In this document: positions 1 through 8,120 of the stretch, piece by piece
Position numbering within the stretch: position 1 is the first letter of the stretch
Layout of the letters: each line of letters begins with the position of its first letter
Source: Hyphomicrobiales bacterium
GTDB taxonomy: Bacteria; Pseudomonadota; Alphaproteobacteria; Rhizobiales; Rhizobiaceae
Length of the DNA stretch: 64,000 bases
Reading direction: 5' to 3'
Assembly (NCBI GenBank): GCA_900489925.1
Contig: UEHQ01000013.1
Location: 39,595 to 103,594, forward strand
The notes under the pieces: model-generated
Databases searched by the model: none
What the model was told of the DNA's origin: nothing
The model's input: only the letters and a program-made list of their open reading frames with translations
Translations under genes and position numbers: made by a program

Positions 1-208
1 GTTCGTCCTTCTGACACTCTCGACGAGCATCGCCTCGGCAATTTCTGCCTACGAGCTGACATCGGTTGCCCAGCGCATCGAATCCGACAGCTTCCGAAGC
101 TTCGAAGTCTATTTCACCGTCACGATCTTCTACCTCGTGATCTCCTGGCTGATGATGCGCCTCTTCTCGTTCTTCTCGGCGCGTTACTTCACCTACCCCG
201 TCAAGTAG
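1..208 (+). CDS. Polar amino acid ABC transporter permease, C-terminal fragment
   Basis: The reading frame enters from the left edge (first full codon at base 2) and stops with TAG at 206-208. The visible residues end in hydrophobic segments and a Ser/Phe-rich tail followed by TYPVK, typical of the C-terminus of HisM/GlnP-type inner-membrane permeases. The part with the EAA loop lies outside the window. A second permease begins 12 bases downstream, so this is the first of a heterodimeric permease pair. Family assignment rests mostly on that context, because only about 68 residues are visible. Confidence 0.75.
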   Translation, partial: FVLLTLSTSIASAISAYELTSVAQRIESDSFRSFEVYFTVTIFYLVISWLMMRLFSFFSARYFTYPVK

Positions 209-220
209 GGAGCGATTTCC

Positions 221-862
221 ATGGGCAATGAAGAACTCGTTTTCCTGCTGATCGGCTTGAAATGGACTGTCGTCCTGTCGGCAATCGGCTTCGTCTGCGG
301 ATGCATCGCCGGCTTGGGCGTGGCACTTGCCCGGACCTCGGGTAGCCCGCTGCTGGAGCGCATCACCTCCGGCTATATTGCCGTCTTCCAGGGAACGCCC
401 CTGCTGATGCAGCTCTTCGTGGTCTATTACGGACTTGCGCTGATCGGCCTGAAGCTCGATGCCTGGCTCGCCGTCGCCATCGGTCTCACCCTTCACGCCA
501 GCGCCTATCTCGGCGAGATCTGGCGCGGATCGATCGAGGCAGTCCCGCGGGGACAGACGGAAGCCGCCAAGGCGCTCAGCCTCAAGTACATCTCGCGCAT
601 GAAGGATATCATTCTTCCACAGGCGCTCCGCATCTCGCTGCCGGCCACGATCGGTTTCCTGGTTCAGTTGATCAAGGGCACGTCGCTCGCATCGATCGTC
701 GGCTTCACGGAGCTCACGCGCGCCGGCAACATCATCTCCAACCAGATCTTTCAACCCTTGACCGTCTTCGGCGTGGTCGGCGCGCTTTACTTCCTGATGT
801 GCTGCCCGCTGACGATCCTCGGCGCACGCCTGGAAAGACGGTTTGCCGCGTCGGCGCGCTGA
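221..862 (+). CDS. Polar amino acid ABC transporter permease
   Basis: This 213-residue inner-membrane permease belongs to the HisM/GlnP (PAAT) family. It has about five hydrophobic segments, a GTPLLMQLF motif near residue 58 typical of the family, and the cytoplasmic EAA-like loop (EAAKALSLKY followed by ILPQALRISLP, about residues 113-140) that docks on the ATPase. It forms the translocation channel with the permease ending at 208. It follows that gene by 12 bases and precedes the ATPase at 911, so the three are one operon. The periplasmic binding protein must lie left of the window. The transported substrate cannot be read from the sequence; PAAT systems carry amino acids, opines and related polar compounds. 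Confidence 0.9.
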   Translation: MGNEELVFLLIGLKWTVVLSAIGFVCGCIAGLGVALARTSGSPLLERITSGYIAVFQGTPLLMQLFVVYYGLALIGLKLDAWLAVAIGLTLHASAYLGEIWRGSIEAVPRGQTEAAKALSLKYISRMKDIILPQALRISLPATIGFLVQLIKGTSLASIVGFTELTRAGNIISNQIFQPLTVFGVVGALYFLMCCPLTILGARLERRFAASAR

Positions 863-910
863 TCGCCTCCGATCCCGCTCGACCCTGACACAAGCACCTG
901 GAGACTACCG

Positions 911-1675
911 ATGACCAATGCTGCCCAGTCCCAAGCCGCAGAAACCATTATCACCATGGAACGGGTCGAAAAGTGGTACGGCGCGTTTCAAGCCCTGCAT
1001 GATATCAACCTGTCCGTCCGCAAGGGCGAAAGGATCGTGCTGTGCGGTCCTTCTGGCAGCGGCAAGTCGACCCTGATCCGGTGCATCAACCATCTCGAAG
1101 CCTATGAGAAGGGTGAAATCCGCGTCGGCGGCATACTGCTCGGAAACCAGGCGAAGGCGATCGACGCGGTTCGCCGCGAGGTGGGCATGGTGTTTCAGCA
1201 GTTCAACCTGTTTCCGCACCTGACCGTGCTGCAGAACTGTATGCTGGCACCAATGCGCGCGCTTGGCGTCAGCAAGGCGGAAGCCGAAGAACGCGCACGC
1301 ACACTTCTCGACCGCGTCAAGATCCTCGAGCAGGCCGAGAAATATCCGCTGCAACTCTCGGGGGGCCAGCAGCAGCGGGTCGCCATCGCCCGCGCGCTCT
1401 GCATGCGGCCGAAGGTGATGCTCTTCGACGAACCGACTTCGGCCCTCGATCCTGAGATGGTCAAGGAAGTGCTCGACACGATGATCGGGCTCGCCGACGA
1501 AGGCATGACGATGATCTGCGTGACCCATGAAATGGGTTTCGCCCGCCAGGTTGCCGATCGGGTGATCTTCATGGCGAGCGGTGCCGTCGTCGAGGAAGCG
1601 CCGCCATCGGAGTTCTTCACCAATCCCCGGCATGAGCGAACCCGAAAGTTCCTCGGCGAGATTCTGCGCAACTGA
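911..1675 (+). CDS. Polar amino acid ABC transporter ATP-binding protein
   Basis: This 254-residue ATPase powers the permease pair upstream. Visible motifs are Walker [10 protein letters not shown] (about residues 46-54), the Q-loop FQQFNLFPH, signature [15 protein letters not shown], Walker [15 protein letters not shown] and the switch histidine in VTHEMGFA, all in the order of the GlnQ/HisP family. The length is normal. The start is the ATG at 911, eight to ten bases after a GGAGAC-type ribosome-binding site. The next gene starts 34 bases downstream, so transport and the two dehydrogenases that follow are probably co-transcribed. Confidence 0.93.
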   Translation: MTNAAQSQAAETIITMERVEKWYGAFQALHDINLSVRKGERIVLCGPSGSGKSTLIRCINHLEAYEKGEIRVGGILLGNQAKAIDAVRREVGMVFQQFNLFPHLTVLQNCMLAPMRALGVSKAEAEERARTLLDRVKILEQAEKYPLQLSGGQQQRVAIARALCMRPKVMLFDEPTSALDPEMVKEVLDTMIGLADEGMTMICVTHEMGFARQVADRVIFMASGAVVEEAPPSEFFTNPRHERTRKFLGEILRN

Positions 1676-1709
1676 TGACCGCTCAACGTCGCAACGCAGG
1701 GAGCCACCG

Positions 1710-2768
1710 ATGAAGCCGTTGAAGATCGCGGTAATGGGCGCCGGGTTGATCGGCAAGCGCCATGCGCAGCACGTCCTGGCGCAGACCGACACCATCCTGT
1801 CATCGATCATCGACCCGTCGAGCGACGGACGGGCCTTTGCGGAGGAGATCGGCGTGGGCTGGTCCCCGAGCTTCGCAGCGGCAGCGCGAGACAATCGCCC
1901 CGACGGCGTTATCGTCGCCACGCCGAACCGGCTTCACGTCGAGAATGCGCTGGAAGTCATTGAAGCGCGTATCCCTGTACTCGTCGAAAAGCCTATCGCG
2001 GATGATGTCGATGAAGCGGCAGCACTCGTTGCCGCGGGCGAACGAGCTCGGTTGCCGATCCTGGTTGGTCATCACCGCCGCTACAACCCGATGATCCAGA
2101 AGGCCAGACAGATCCTCGAAAGCGGCAGGCTGGGTCGGATCATCGCGGTACACGGGACCTTCTGGGTCGCAAAGCCTGACGACTATTTCGACGTCGCCTG
2201 GCGGCGCGAACCGGGTGCGGGCCCGATCTTCGTCAACCTGATCCACGACGTCGATCTCTTCCGCTATCTCTTTGGCGAGGTCGACGCCGTCCACGCCATG
2301 CAGTCGAGCGCGATCCGAGGCCACGCCGTGGAAGACACGGCCGTCGTCTCGATGCGCTTTGCCAACGGCATCCTCGCGACGCTGACCGCAAGCGATGCCG
2401 TCGCCTCCCCCTGGAGCTGGGAGATGACAACAGGCGAGAACCCTTCCTTTCCTCAGCAGGACCAATTTTGCTACCAGATCGGCGGCACGCACGGTTCGCT
2501 GAGCATTCCACATCTTGATCTATGGACGAATGCCGCGCGACCGGACTGGCTGGAGCCCCTCGCCCGCGAACGCGTCTCCTTCGTCGCCACCGATCCGCTC
2601 AAAGCCCAACTCAGCCATTTCTGCGACGTCATACGGGGCGACGCCGAACCGATCGTCAGCGGACGGGAGGGACTGGCGACCCTCAGGGTCATCGAAGCAA
2701 TCCGAACCTCTGCTCTTTCGGGGCAGATGGTCGGGCTGGACACCATCATGACACCAAGGGTCCAATAG
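1710..2768 (+). CDS. Gfo/Idh/MocA family NAD(P)-dependent oxidoreductase
   Basis: This is a 352-residue dehydrogenase of the Gfo/Idh/MocA family, which oxidises sugars, inositols and similar polyols. The N-terminal Rossmann fold begins [15 protein letters not shown] with the GxGxxG loop, and the VEKPIADD segment (about residue 95) carries the family EKP motif. The C-terminal half is the usual alpha/beta substrate domain with [11 protein letters not shown]. The ATG at 1710 is chosen because it follows GCAGGGAG; the frame is open further upstream but that stretch overlaps the ATPase gene. It sits between a PAAT transporter and a shikimate-dehydrogenase-like gene, so it probably acts on the imported compound. 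The substrate is unknown. Confidence 0.88.
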   Translation: MKPLKIAVMGAGLIGKRHAQHVLAQTDTILSSIIDPSSDGRAFAEEIGVGWSPSFAAAARDNRPDGVIVATPNRLHVENALEVIEARIPVLVEKPIADDVDEAAALVAAGERARLPILVGHHRRYNPMIQKARQILESGRLGRIIAVHGTFWVAKPDDYFDVAWRREPGAGPIFVNLIHDVDLFRYLFGEVDAVHAMQSSAIRGHAVEDTAVVSMRFANGILATLTASDAVASPWSWEMTTGENPSFPQQDQFCYQIGGTHGSLSIPHLDLWTNAARPDWLEPLARERVSFVATDPLKAQLSHFCDVIRGDAEPIVSGREGLATLRVIEAIRTSALSGQMVGLDTIMTPRVQ

Positions 2769-2769
2769 A

Positions 2770-3600
2770 ATGATTACCGGGACCACCAAACTCATCGCGC
2801 ACCTCGGCTATCCGACCGAGTCCTTCAAGGCGCCGCTGATCTACAATCCCTATTTCGACGCAAACGGGATCGATGCCGTCGTCGTGCCCATGGGCTGCAG
2901 GCCGCAGGACTACCCATCGTTTCTCAAGCTGGTCTTTCGCCTCTCCAATATTCACGGCGCCCTCATTACAATGCCGCACAAGATTGCGACGATGAGCCTG
3001 CTCGACGAGGCATCGACCAGCGCGAAGGTGGCCGGCTCATGCAACGCCGTCCGCCTCGATCAAGACGGTCGCCTGATCGGCGACATGTTCGATGGCGAGG
3101 GATTTGTGCGCGGCGTTCTGCGCAAGGGACGCGAAGTCGCCGGCACGAGCGTCCTGATCGTCGGTGCCGGCGGCGTCGGTTCGGCGATTGCGGCCTCGTT
3201 GGCAAAGGCAGGCGTCCGACGGCTTGCGATCTTCGATCCCGATAACACCACCATGACCGGCCTGCGAGATCGCTTGCGGCAATACTACCCGAACGTCGAG
3301 ATAGCCGTCGGGTCCGCCGATCCGTCCGGTCACGACATCGCGGTGAACGCGACGCCGCTCGGCATGAAAAAGGGTGACCCCTTGCCGATGGACGTCTCCC
3401 GCATCGCGCCGTCGACCTTCGTCGGCGAAGTGGTGATGAAGGAAGAGATCACACCCTTCCTTCAGGCCGCCCGCGCAAGGGGGTGTGCATTCCAGGTGGG
3501 CACAGACATGCTGTTCGAACAGATACCGGCCTACCTGGAATTCTTCGACTTCCCGACGACGACCGCCGAGAACCTGCGGAAAATCGCGAAGCTCACCTGA
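2770..3600 (+). CDS. Shikimate dehydrogenase-like oxidoreductase (AroE family)
   Basis: The 276-residue product has both AroE domains. The N-terminal substrate domain contains TMPHK (catalytic lysine near residue 73), SCNAVR (the substrate-binding asparagine) and GDMFDGEGF (the catalytic aspartate). The C-terminal NAD(P)-binding domain has VLIVGAGGVGSAIA. The gene starts one base after the dehydrogenase stop, so the two are translationally linked. Its place after a transporter suggests a catabolic role (quinate, shikimate or an amino analogue) rather than the biosynthetic AroE, which is normally encoded elsewhere. The residues TMPHK and SCNAVR differ from the textbook VTxPxK/NT forms, which fits a paralogue of altered specificity. 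Confidence 0.85.
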   Translation: MITGTTKLIAHLGYPTESFKAPLIYNPYFDANGIDAVVVPMGCRPQDYPSFLKLVFRLSNIHGALITMPHKIATMSLLDEASTSAKVAGSCNAVRLDQDGRLIGDMFDGEGFVRGVLRKGREVAGTSVLIVGAGGVGSAIAASLAKAGVRRLAIFDPDNTTMTGLRDRLRQYYPNVEIAVGSADPSGHDIAVNATPLGMKKGDPLPMDVSRIAPSTFVGEVVMKEEITPFLQAARARGCAFQVGTDMLFEQIPAYLEFFDFPTTTAENLRKIAKLT

Positions 3601-3679
3601 CCAGCTGCCCGTAAGGCGATGGACGGCGGCATCTTTACAGCTGTAGGCTGTGCCGGTATGTTTAGCCAAAGGAAGAAGA

Positions 3680-4222
3680 ATGGTCGCCGGAGAGTTATCG
3701 GACATATCTCATGTCAGGGTGGTCCCGATCAGCCCTGAACATATCGACAGCTTTCACAGCGCGCTCGATGTCGTCGCGCGAGAGCGGCGATATCTGACCA
3801 TGCTGGAAGCCACGCCACTTCCCGAAACTCGCGATTTCGTCATGGCTATGATCGAAAAGGGCAACCCGCAGTTTGTTGCAGTGGTCGGGGCAGAAGTGGT
3901 CGGCTGGTGCGATATCAGTCGCCAATTTTTCCCGTCACACGCCCACCGCGGGAACCTTGGAATGGGTGTCATTCCAGCCTTTCGAGGCCGCGGCTTGGGG
4001 CGGCGACTGATAGATGCGACGTTGAGAGGAGCGCAAGAGGCTGGCTTCAGGCGGATTGAGCTGGATGTTTACGAACACAATACCAGCGCCATCGCCCTCT
4101 ACGAGAAAGTCGGCTTCGTCAGAGAAGGAGTTGTCCGACGGGCAGCGTGCATCGACAACCAGTTCATCGATGCGATCAGCATGGCGCTTTTGTTCGACGA
4201 AACCAACCAGATCGGCAATTGA
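3680..4222 (+). CDS. GNAT family N-acetyltransferase
   Basis: This 180-residue protein is a single-domain GNAT acetyltransferase. The acetyl-CoA binding motif A is visible as GVIPAFRGRGLGRRLI (R/Q-x-x-G-x-G/A), followed by the motif B segment IELDVYEHNTSAIALYEKVGF that is typical of RimI/YhhY-like enzymes. The ATG at 3680 follows GGAAGAAG; an in-frame GTG at 3650 would add ten residues but lacks a site. The acceptor is not predictable. The gene stands alone between the AroE-like gene and a convergent oxidase gene. Confidence 0.82.
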   Translation: MVAGELSDISHVRVVPISPEHIDSFHSALDVVARERRYLTMLEATPLPETRDFVMAMIEKGNPQFVAVVGAEVVGWCDISRQFFPSHAHRGNLGMGVIPAFRGRGLGRRLIDATLRGAQEAGFRRIELDVYEHNTSAIALYEKVGFVREGVVRRAACIDNQFIDAISMALLFDETNQIGN

Positions 4223-4273
4223 AAGGCGCCATCAACTGCGCCCACAGGAAGCGCAGTTGATGAGTGTCCAGAA

Positions 4274-5527
4274 CTAGGCTCCCGCCGCGCCGAAAACGAC
4301 GTCTTCAAGCCACGGGTTCGAGAACTTCCGTTCCGGATCCATGCGATTGCGGATGCGTGCGAAATCAGCAAGGCGTTCGTAGCTGGCGCCGATGTGGCTG
4401 CGGGTAAACACCTTGCCCCAGTGCGGCAACGCCTGAAGTGGCGCGAGAACATCTTCGATATGGCGGACCGCCGCGTTGACCGCATCCTGATCGCGAACCC
4501 AGGTGAAATGGAACGATACGGTGTCGCGTTGATATTGCGGGCTGAGCCACAGCTGATCGGCCGCGACAGTCCTTATTTCACCTGCCTGGACCAGATGCGC
4601 AAACCTGTTGCGGACCGATAGCAGAGCCTCGACCGCGGCGGCGCCGTACTCCTTGGGAACGTGATATTCCGATTGTATTTCTTCGCCGCTGCTCGGGAGA
4701 AAGCCCATCTTGAAGTGAGGCAACCTGTCGGACCACCGGCCGTATTCGCCAAGCTGGTCGGTCGCGTTCTGCGCATCCAATCCACTGATCGGATGTCTCT
4801 TGACCTGCGCCCGGACCGCACCATGAATGGCCGCCGGCCAATCGTCGCCTGCCCCGGCCCGTTTCAGCCAGATCGAACCTGCCTGCTCCCCCCATTGCGT
4901 GAACACGCTCACGCTGTAGGCAGCACCCGTGATTTCATCGAGGTTCTCGACCAGCTTGTCCCATGCGAGACCGTCATAGACGCACTGCGCGACCTGAAAC
5001 TCCGGCTGAACATCGAGCGTCACGCGCGTGACGATGCCGAGCGCGCCGAGATGCACGACCATTCCGGCGAAATCCGCATCGCCGCGCTTCACCGTCACGA
5101 GGCTACCGTCACCTGCCACGAACTCCAGTCCTGAAACCGCTGTCGCCAGATTTCCATTCAGATTACCGGATCCATGGGTCGCGGTGGCAATGGCGCCGGC
5201 GATCGAGATGTGAGGCAGCGATGCCAGATTGTGAACGGCGAGACGATGATCGTGCAAGAAAAGCGCAAGCTCGCCATAGGTGCAGTGACCGCCAACGGAG
5301 ACCTGCGTCCCATCTCTTTCGATCAGGGGCTTTGTCGGCATTTCGGCCAGCGACATGGCGACTTGCCCATCGGCGATGGCGTTGAACGAGTGTCGTGATC
5401 CCAGCGCCTTTATCGTCTGAGAGCGCGCCACGACATCGCGAACGTCCTCGACCGAAGACGGATAGACGCAGTCGCGAAAGCTGTAGTGAAAACTCTCTGC
5501 CCAGTTGGCAGCAGGAACCTGTCTCAT
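4274..5527 (-). CDS. FAD-linked alditol/aldonolactone oxidase (AldO-like)
   Basis: This 417-residue flavoprotein belongs to the vanillyl-alcohol-oxidase fold group that includes alditol oxidase and D-arabinono-1,4-lactone oxidase. The N-terminal FAD domain contains ALGSRHSFN, in which the histidine is residue 46; in characterised AldO the equivalent histidine links FAD covalently. ATHGSG (about residue 115) and GLEFVAGDG continue the PP-loop and FAD contacts. The C-terminal ALO domain ends RMDPERKFSNPWL, a strongly conserved ending. It probably oxidises a terminal hydroxyl of an alditol with O2, giving H2O2. Xylitol, sorbitol or a lactone substrate cannot be separated from sequence alone. Confidence 0.82.
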   Translation of the reverse strand: MRQVPAANWAESFHYSFRDCVYPSSVEDVRDVVARSQTIKALGSRHSFNAIADGQVAMSLAEMPTKPLIERDGTQVSVGGHCTYGELALFLHDHRLAVHNLASLPHISIAGAIATATHGSGNLNGNLATAVSGLEFVAGDGSLVTVKRGDADFAGMVVHLGALGIVTRVTLDVQPEFQVAQCVYDGLAWDKLVENLDEITGAAYSVSVFTQWGEQAGSIWLKRAGAGDDWPAAIHGAVRAQVKRHPISGLDAQNATDQLGEYGRWSDRLPHFKMGFLPSSGEEIQSEYHVPKEYGAAAVEALLSVRNRFAHLVQAGEIRTVAADQLWLSPQYQRDTVSFHFTWVRDQDAVNAAVRHIEDVLAPLQALPHWGKVFTRSHIGASYERLADFARIRNRMDPERKFSNPWLEDVVFGAAGA

Positions 5528-5735
5528 GAACGTACCTTCTCGAATCCGACGGATTGAATTTACTTATCCGAAGCGGGAAGGAAAGAAGACATATATTGGC
5601 CGCCAAGGCACGCGCCGATTGTCGCAATCGTACTGGCAGTTGTAACCCGTACACGAACAGCACCCGGCGTATTAAATTTCTTCACCAATCTATGAGACCC
5701 ATCGGTATCTCGGCTCGATTGAGGAGGATGCGGCA

Positions 5736-6992
5736 ATGGTGGTTGCAAGGGCATTCGGGAAGTCTTCCGCGGACGCAAAAAAGCGGGAAATGGAGCGTCT
5801 GGCAGCCCTTGAGCAGCTGGATCTTCTCGACACGCCGCGAGACGACGGCTTCGATCGCATCGTGCGACTGATCAAGGAGATCTTCACGATCGATATTGGG
5901 CTTGTCACCCTCATAGATGCACACCGCCAATGGTACAAGGCCTGCTCGGGCCTTTCGGCCGATGAGGTTCCGCGCGAAGACACGTTCTGCCGATACGTCG
6001 TCGACTACGAAGAACCAGTCATTGTGCAGGACGCCACCAGAGATCCACGGTTCGCGCAACATCCCGCCGTGACCGGCGACACCCACATCCGCTTTTATGC
6101 GGGCGTTCCGTTGCGCACCAGGGAAGGCCATATCATCGGCACGGTCTGCGCGATCGACCGAGCGCCGAGATCCTTCGGGGCCAAGGACCTCGCGATACTG
6201 CAGGAACTGGCCGGGGCAGCAATGGACCGGATAGAGCTGCTGCAGTCTGCAGCAACCGACAGCCTGACGGAAACACTGACGCGCCGTGCATTCAAGCAGG
6301 AGACTGACCAGCTCATTTCGCTGGCCCTGCGCCACCAGCACAATCTCTCCTGCGTCATGCTGGACGTCGACCATTTCAAGAGCGTCAACGACACCTATGG
6401 TCATGCAGCAGGCGACGAGGTTCTCCGGGCCGTTGCGGCAACCTGCAGGGCAAATCTGAGAGCCGGCGACCTCCTTGGTCGTCTCGGCGGTGAAGAATTC
6501 TGCATCGTGCTCCCGCACATCGACCGCGAAGGCGCGATTGCCGTTGCCGAGAAAGTCAGGACTGCGATTTCGTCTCACCCCATCCACGGGGACTTCGGTT
6601 CACTGAGCGTCACCGCGAGCTTCGGCGCCTCGTCGCTCTCCATTGTCACCAAGGACATCGACACGCTCCTGGCGCAAGCGGACGCCGCGATGTATCACGC
6701 CAAGCACAGCGGCCGAAATCAATGCGTTTCATGGGCATCGATCGGGGCGGAGCGTGCAATGGGCTCTCGCCGGCGTGTCTTGAAGGCCGGTGCCATCCTG
6801 TTCAACGATCGGCGCTCGACGATCGATTGCACCATCAAGACCCTCGGCATCGATAGCGCAGGCCTATCGGTTTCCAGCTCGGCGGGCATTCCTCCCGAGT
6901 TTGTCCTGGCCATCAAGGGTGAGGGCTTCGAAACGCTGTGCCAGGTGATCGCGCAGGATCGGCAGAGCGTGGAAGTAGCCTTCAAGATCTGA
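5736..6992 (+). CDS. GAF-GGDEF diguanylate cyclase with C-terminal PilZ-like domain
   Basis: The 418-residue protein makes cyclic di-GMP. A GAF sensor covers about residues 25-165. The GGDEF domain follows (about 170-330), with an active GGEEF at 251-255 and an inhibitory RxxD site (RAGD, 242-245) exactly five residues upstream, so product inhibition is likely. The last 75 residues (about 344-418) read like a PilZ domain, with an Arg cluster at 345-347 and a IDC...IDSAGLSVSS strand pattern, although the D/NxSxxG motif is degenerate. No membrane segments are seen, so it is cytosolic. A cellulose synthase with its own PilZ domain lies 4 kb downstream and is a possible client. Confidence 0.87.
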   Translation: MVVARAFGKSSADAKKREMERLAALEQLDLLDTPRDDGFDRIVRLIKEIFTIDIGLVTLIDAHRQWYKACSGLSADEVPREDTFCRYVVDYEEPVIVQDATRDPRFAQHPAVTGDTHIRFYAGVPLRTREGHIIGTVCAIDRAPRSFGAKDLAILQELAGAAMDRIELLQSAATDSLTETLTRRAFKQETDQLISLALRHQHNLSCVMLDVDHFKSVNDTYGHAAGDEVLRAVAATCRANLRAGDLLGRLGGEEFCIVLPHIDREGAIAVAEKVRTAISSHPIHGDFGSLSVTASFGASSLSIVTKDIDTLLAQADAAMYHAKHSGRNQCVSWASIGAERAMGSRRRVLKAGAILFNDRRSTIDCTIKTLGIDSAGLSVSSSAGIPPEFVLAIKGEGFETLCQVIAQDRQSVEVAFKI

Positions 6993-7017
6993 AGGCCCCG
7001 CGCGCTGCAAAGCCGTA

Positions 7018-7932
7018 TCAGTGCCCGTCGGGCGGGACGTCTGCCTTTGGGGTGTCCCCGACCAGATTCTTCCGATGGAAGATGAAAAGTCCGGCCAGCA
7101 CGATCACGCCGGATCCCACAAGGATCTGGCTATCCGGCAGGTCGCCGAAGAACAGATAGCCCAGGACAATCGCCCATATTAGCAGGCTGTACTGTAGCGG
7201 TGCCAGAAGCGATGCGGGAGCCAGTTTCAGCGCTCGTGTGATCATCATGTGCGCACTGCCGGCAACGATGCCGAGCGCCAGCATGGCGGCGACATCGACG
7301 GCCGTCATCGGACCCCAGTTCCCGATGCTCAGGAACAGGCCGGCGACGAAGGCCGCGATGGTCTGCCAGGTCACCAGTGTCACATCGCTCGTCTGCCGCA
7401 GGCGACGGCTGAGAACAAGCGTCAACGCAAAAGACAGGCTGCCGACAAGGCCGAAGATCGATGGCCAGGACAGCATGGCCGACGACGGCCGCAGCGCGAT
7501 GACAACCCCGATGAAACCGATGACGACGGCGAGCCAGCGGCGCCAGCCGATCGTCTCGCCCAGGAAGAAATGCGAAAACGCCGCCACGTAGATGGGACCG
7601 GCCATGTAGAATGTCATGACATCGGCAAGCGGGAGATAGGCGACAGCCGCATAAAACAGCGCGACATCGCCCGTTGCCAGCACCATACGGAGGATATGCA
7701 GCGACGGGCGTTCCAGCTGGACCAGCGCAGCAGGTCCCTGCCTGACAATCATCGGCGCCAGCATGGCGAAGGAGCCCAGCGAGCGCAGCACCAGCACCTG
7801 GCCGACGGAAAAGCTCGCAACCAGCCACTTGCCCATTGCATCATTCAACGAGAACAGCACATCGCCAAGGAGCATCAGGAGCACCCCGGCAAGCACGGCA
7901 TTGCCCACGGCGCTGGTCGCGCGAACGTTCAT
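7018..7932 (-). CDS. EamA/DMT family transporter
   Basis: This 304-residue integral membrane protein has ten hydrophobic segments arranged as two EamA repeats, the layout of drug/metabolite exporters such as RhaT/YdcZ relatives. The ATG at 7932 is chosen because GGAAGGAAG precedes it; an in-frame TTG 15 bases upstream has no site. The C-terminus is hydrophilic. It is convergent with the diguanylate cyclase gene, with 25 bases between stops. The substrate is unknown. Confidence 0.82.
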   Translation of the reverse strand: MNVRATSAVGNAVLAGVLLMLLGDVLFSLNDAMGKWLVASFSVGQVLVLRSLGSFAMLAPMIVRQGPAALVQLERPSLHILRMVLATGDVALFYAAVAYLPLADVMTFYMAGPIYVAAFSHFFLGETIGWRRWLAVVIGFIGVVIALRPSSAMLSWPSIFGLVGSLSFALTLVLSRRLRQTSDVTLVTWQTIAAFVAGLFLSIGNWGPMTAVDVAAMLALGIVAGSAHMMITRALKLAPASLLAPLQYSLLIWAIVLGYLFFGDLPDSQILVGSGVIVLAGLFIFHRKNLVGDTPKADVPPDGH

Positions 7933-8056
7933 GGTGCTTCCTTCCAATCAAGCCGTTTTCTCGGCCTTTATCTTCATTTGACGGTAGTGCAAGGCGGCTG
8001 ATTTCTTCGTCTCAGTCGCGACCCCGGCTCGGCCAAAACAGTGTTGCGCCCGCGAA

Positions 8057-8094
8057 TATAAAAACCCGCCTCGAGGTTCACTGCGAGGCGGGTT
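8057..8094 (-). terminator. Rho-independent terminator of the ilvE-like gene
   Basis: An 11-bp perfect inverted repeat (AACCCGCCTCG, 8063-8073, and its complement, 8084-8094) is separated by ten bases. On the minus strand it is followed by a run of T (8064 down to 8060). It lies 27 bases beyond the stop of the aminotransferase gene. Confidence 0.85.
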
Positions 8095-8120
8095 GCCTTA
8101 CGACGTAAGCTATGACGGGA

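Noticed and set aside
905..1921. Long minus-strand frame across the ABC ATPase gene
   Set aside because: It mirrors the plus-strand ATPase with full Walker motifs and has no protein-like signature of its own.
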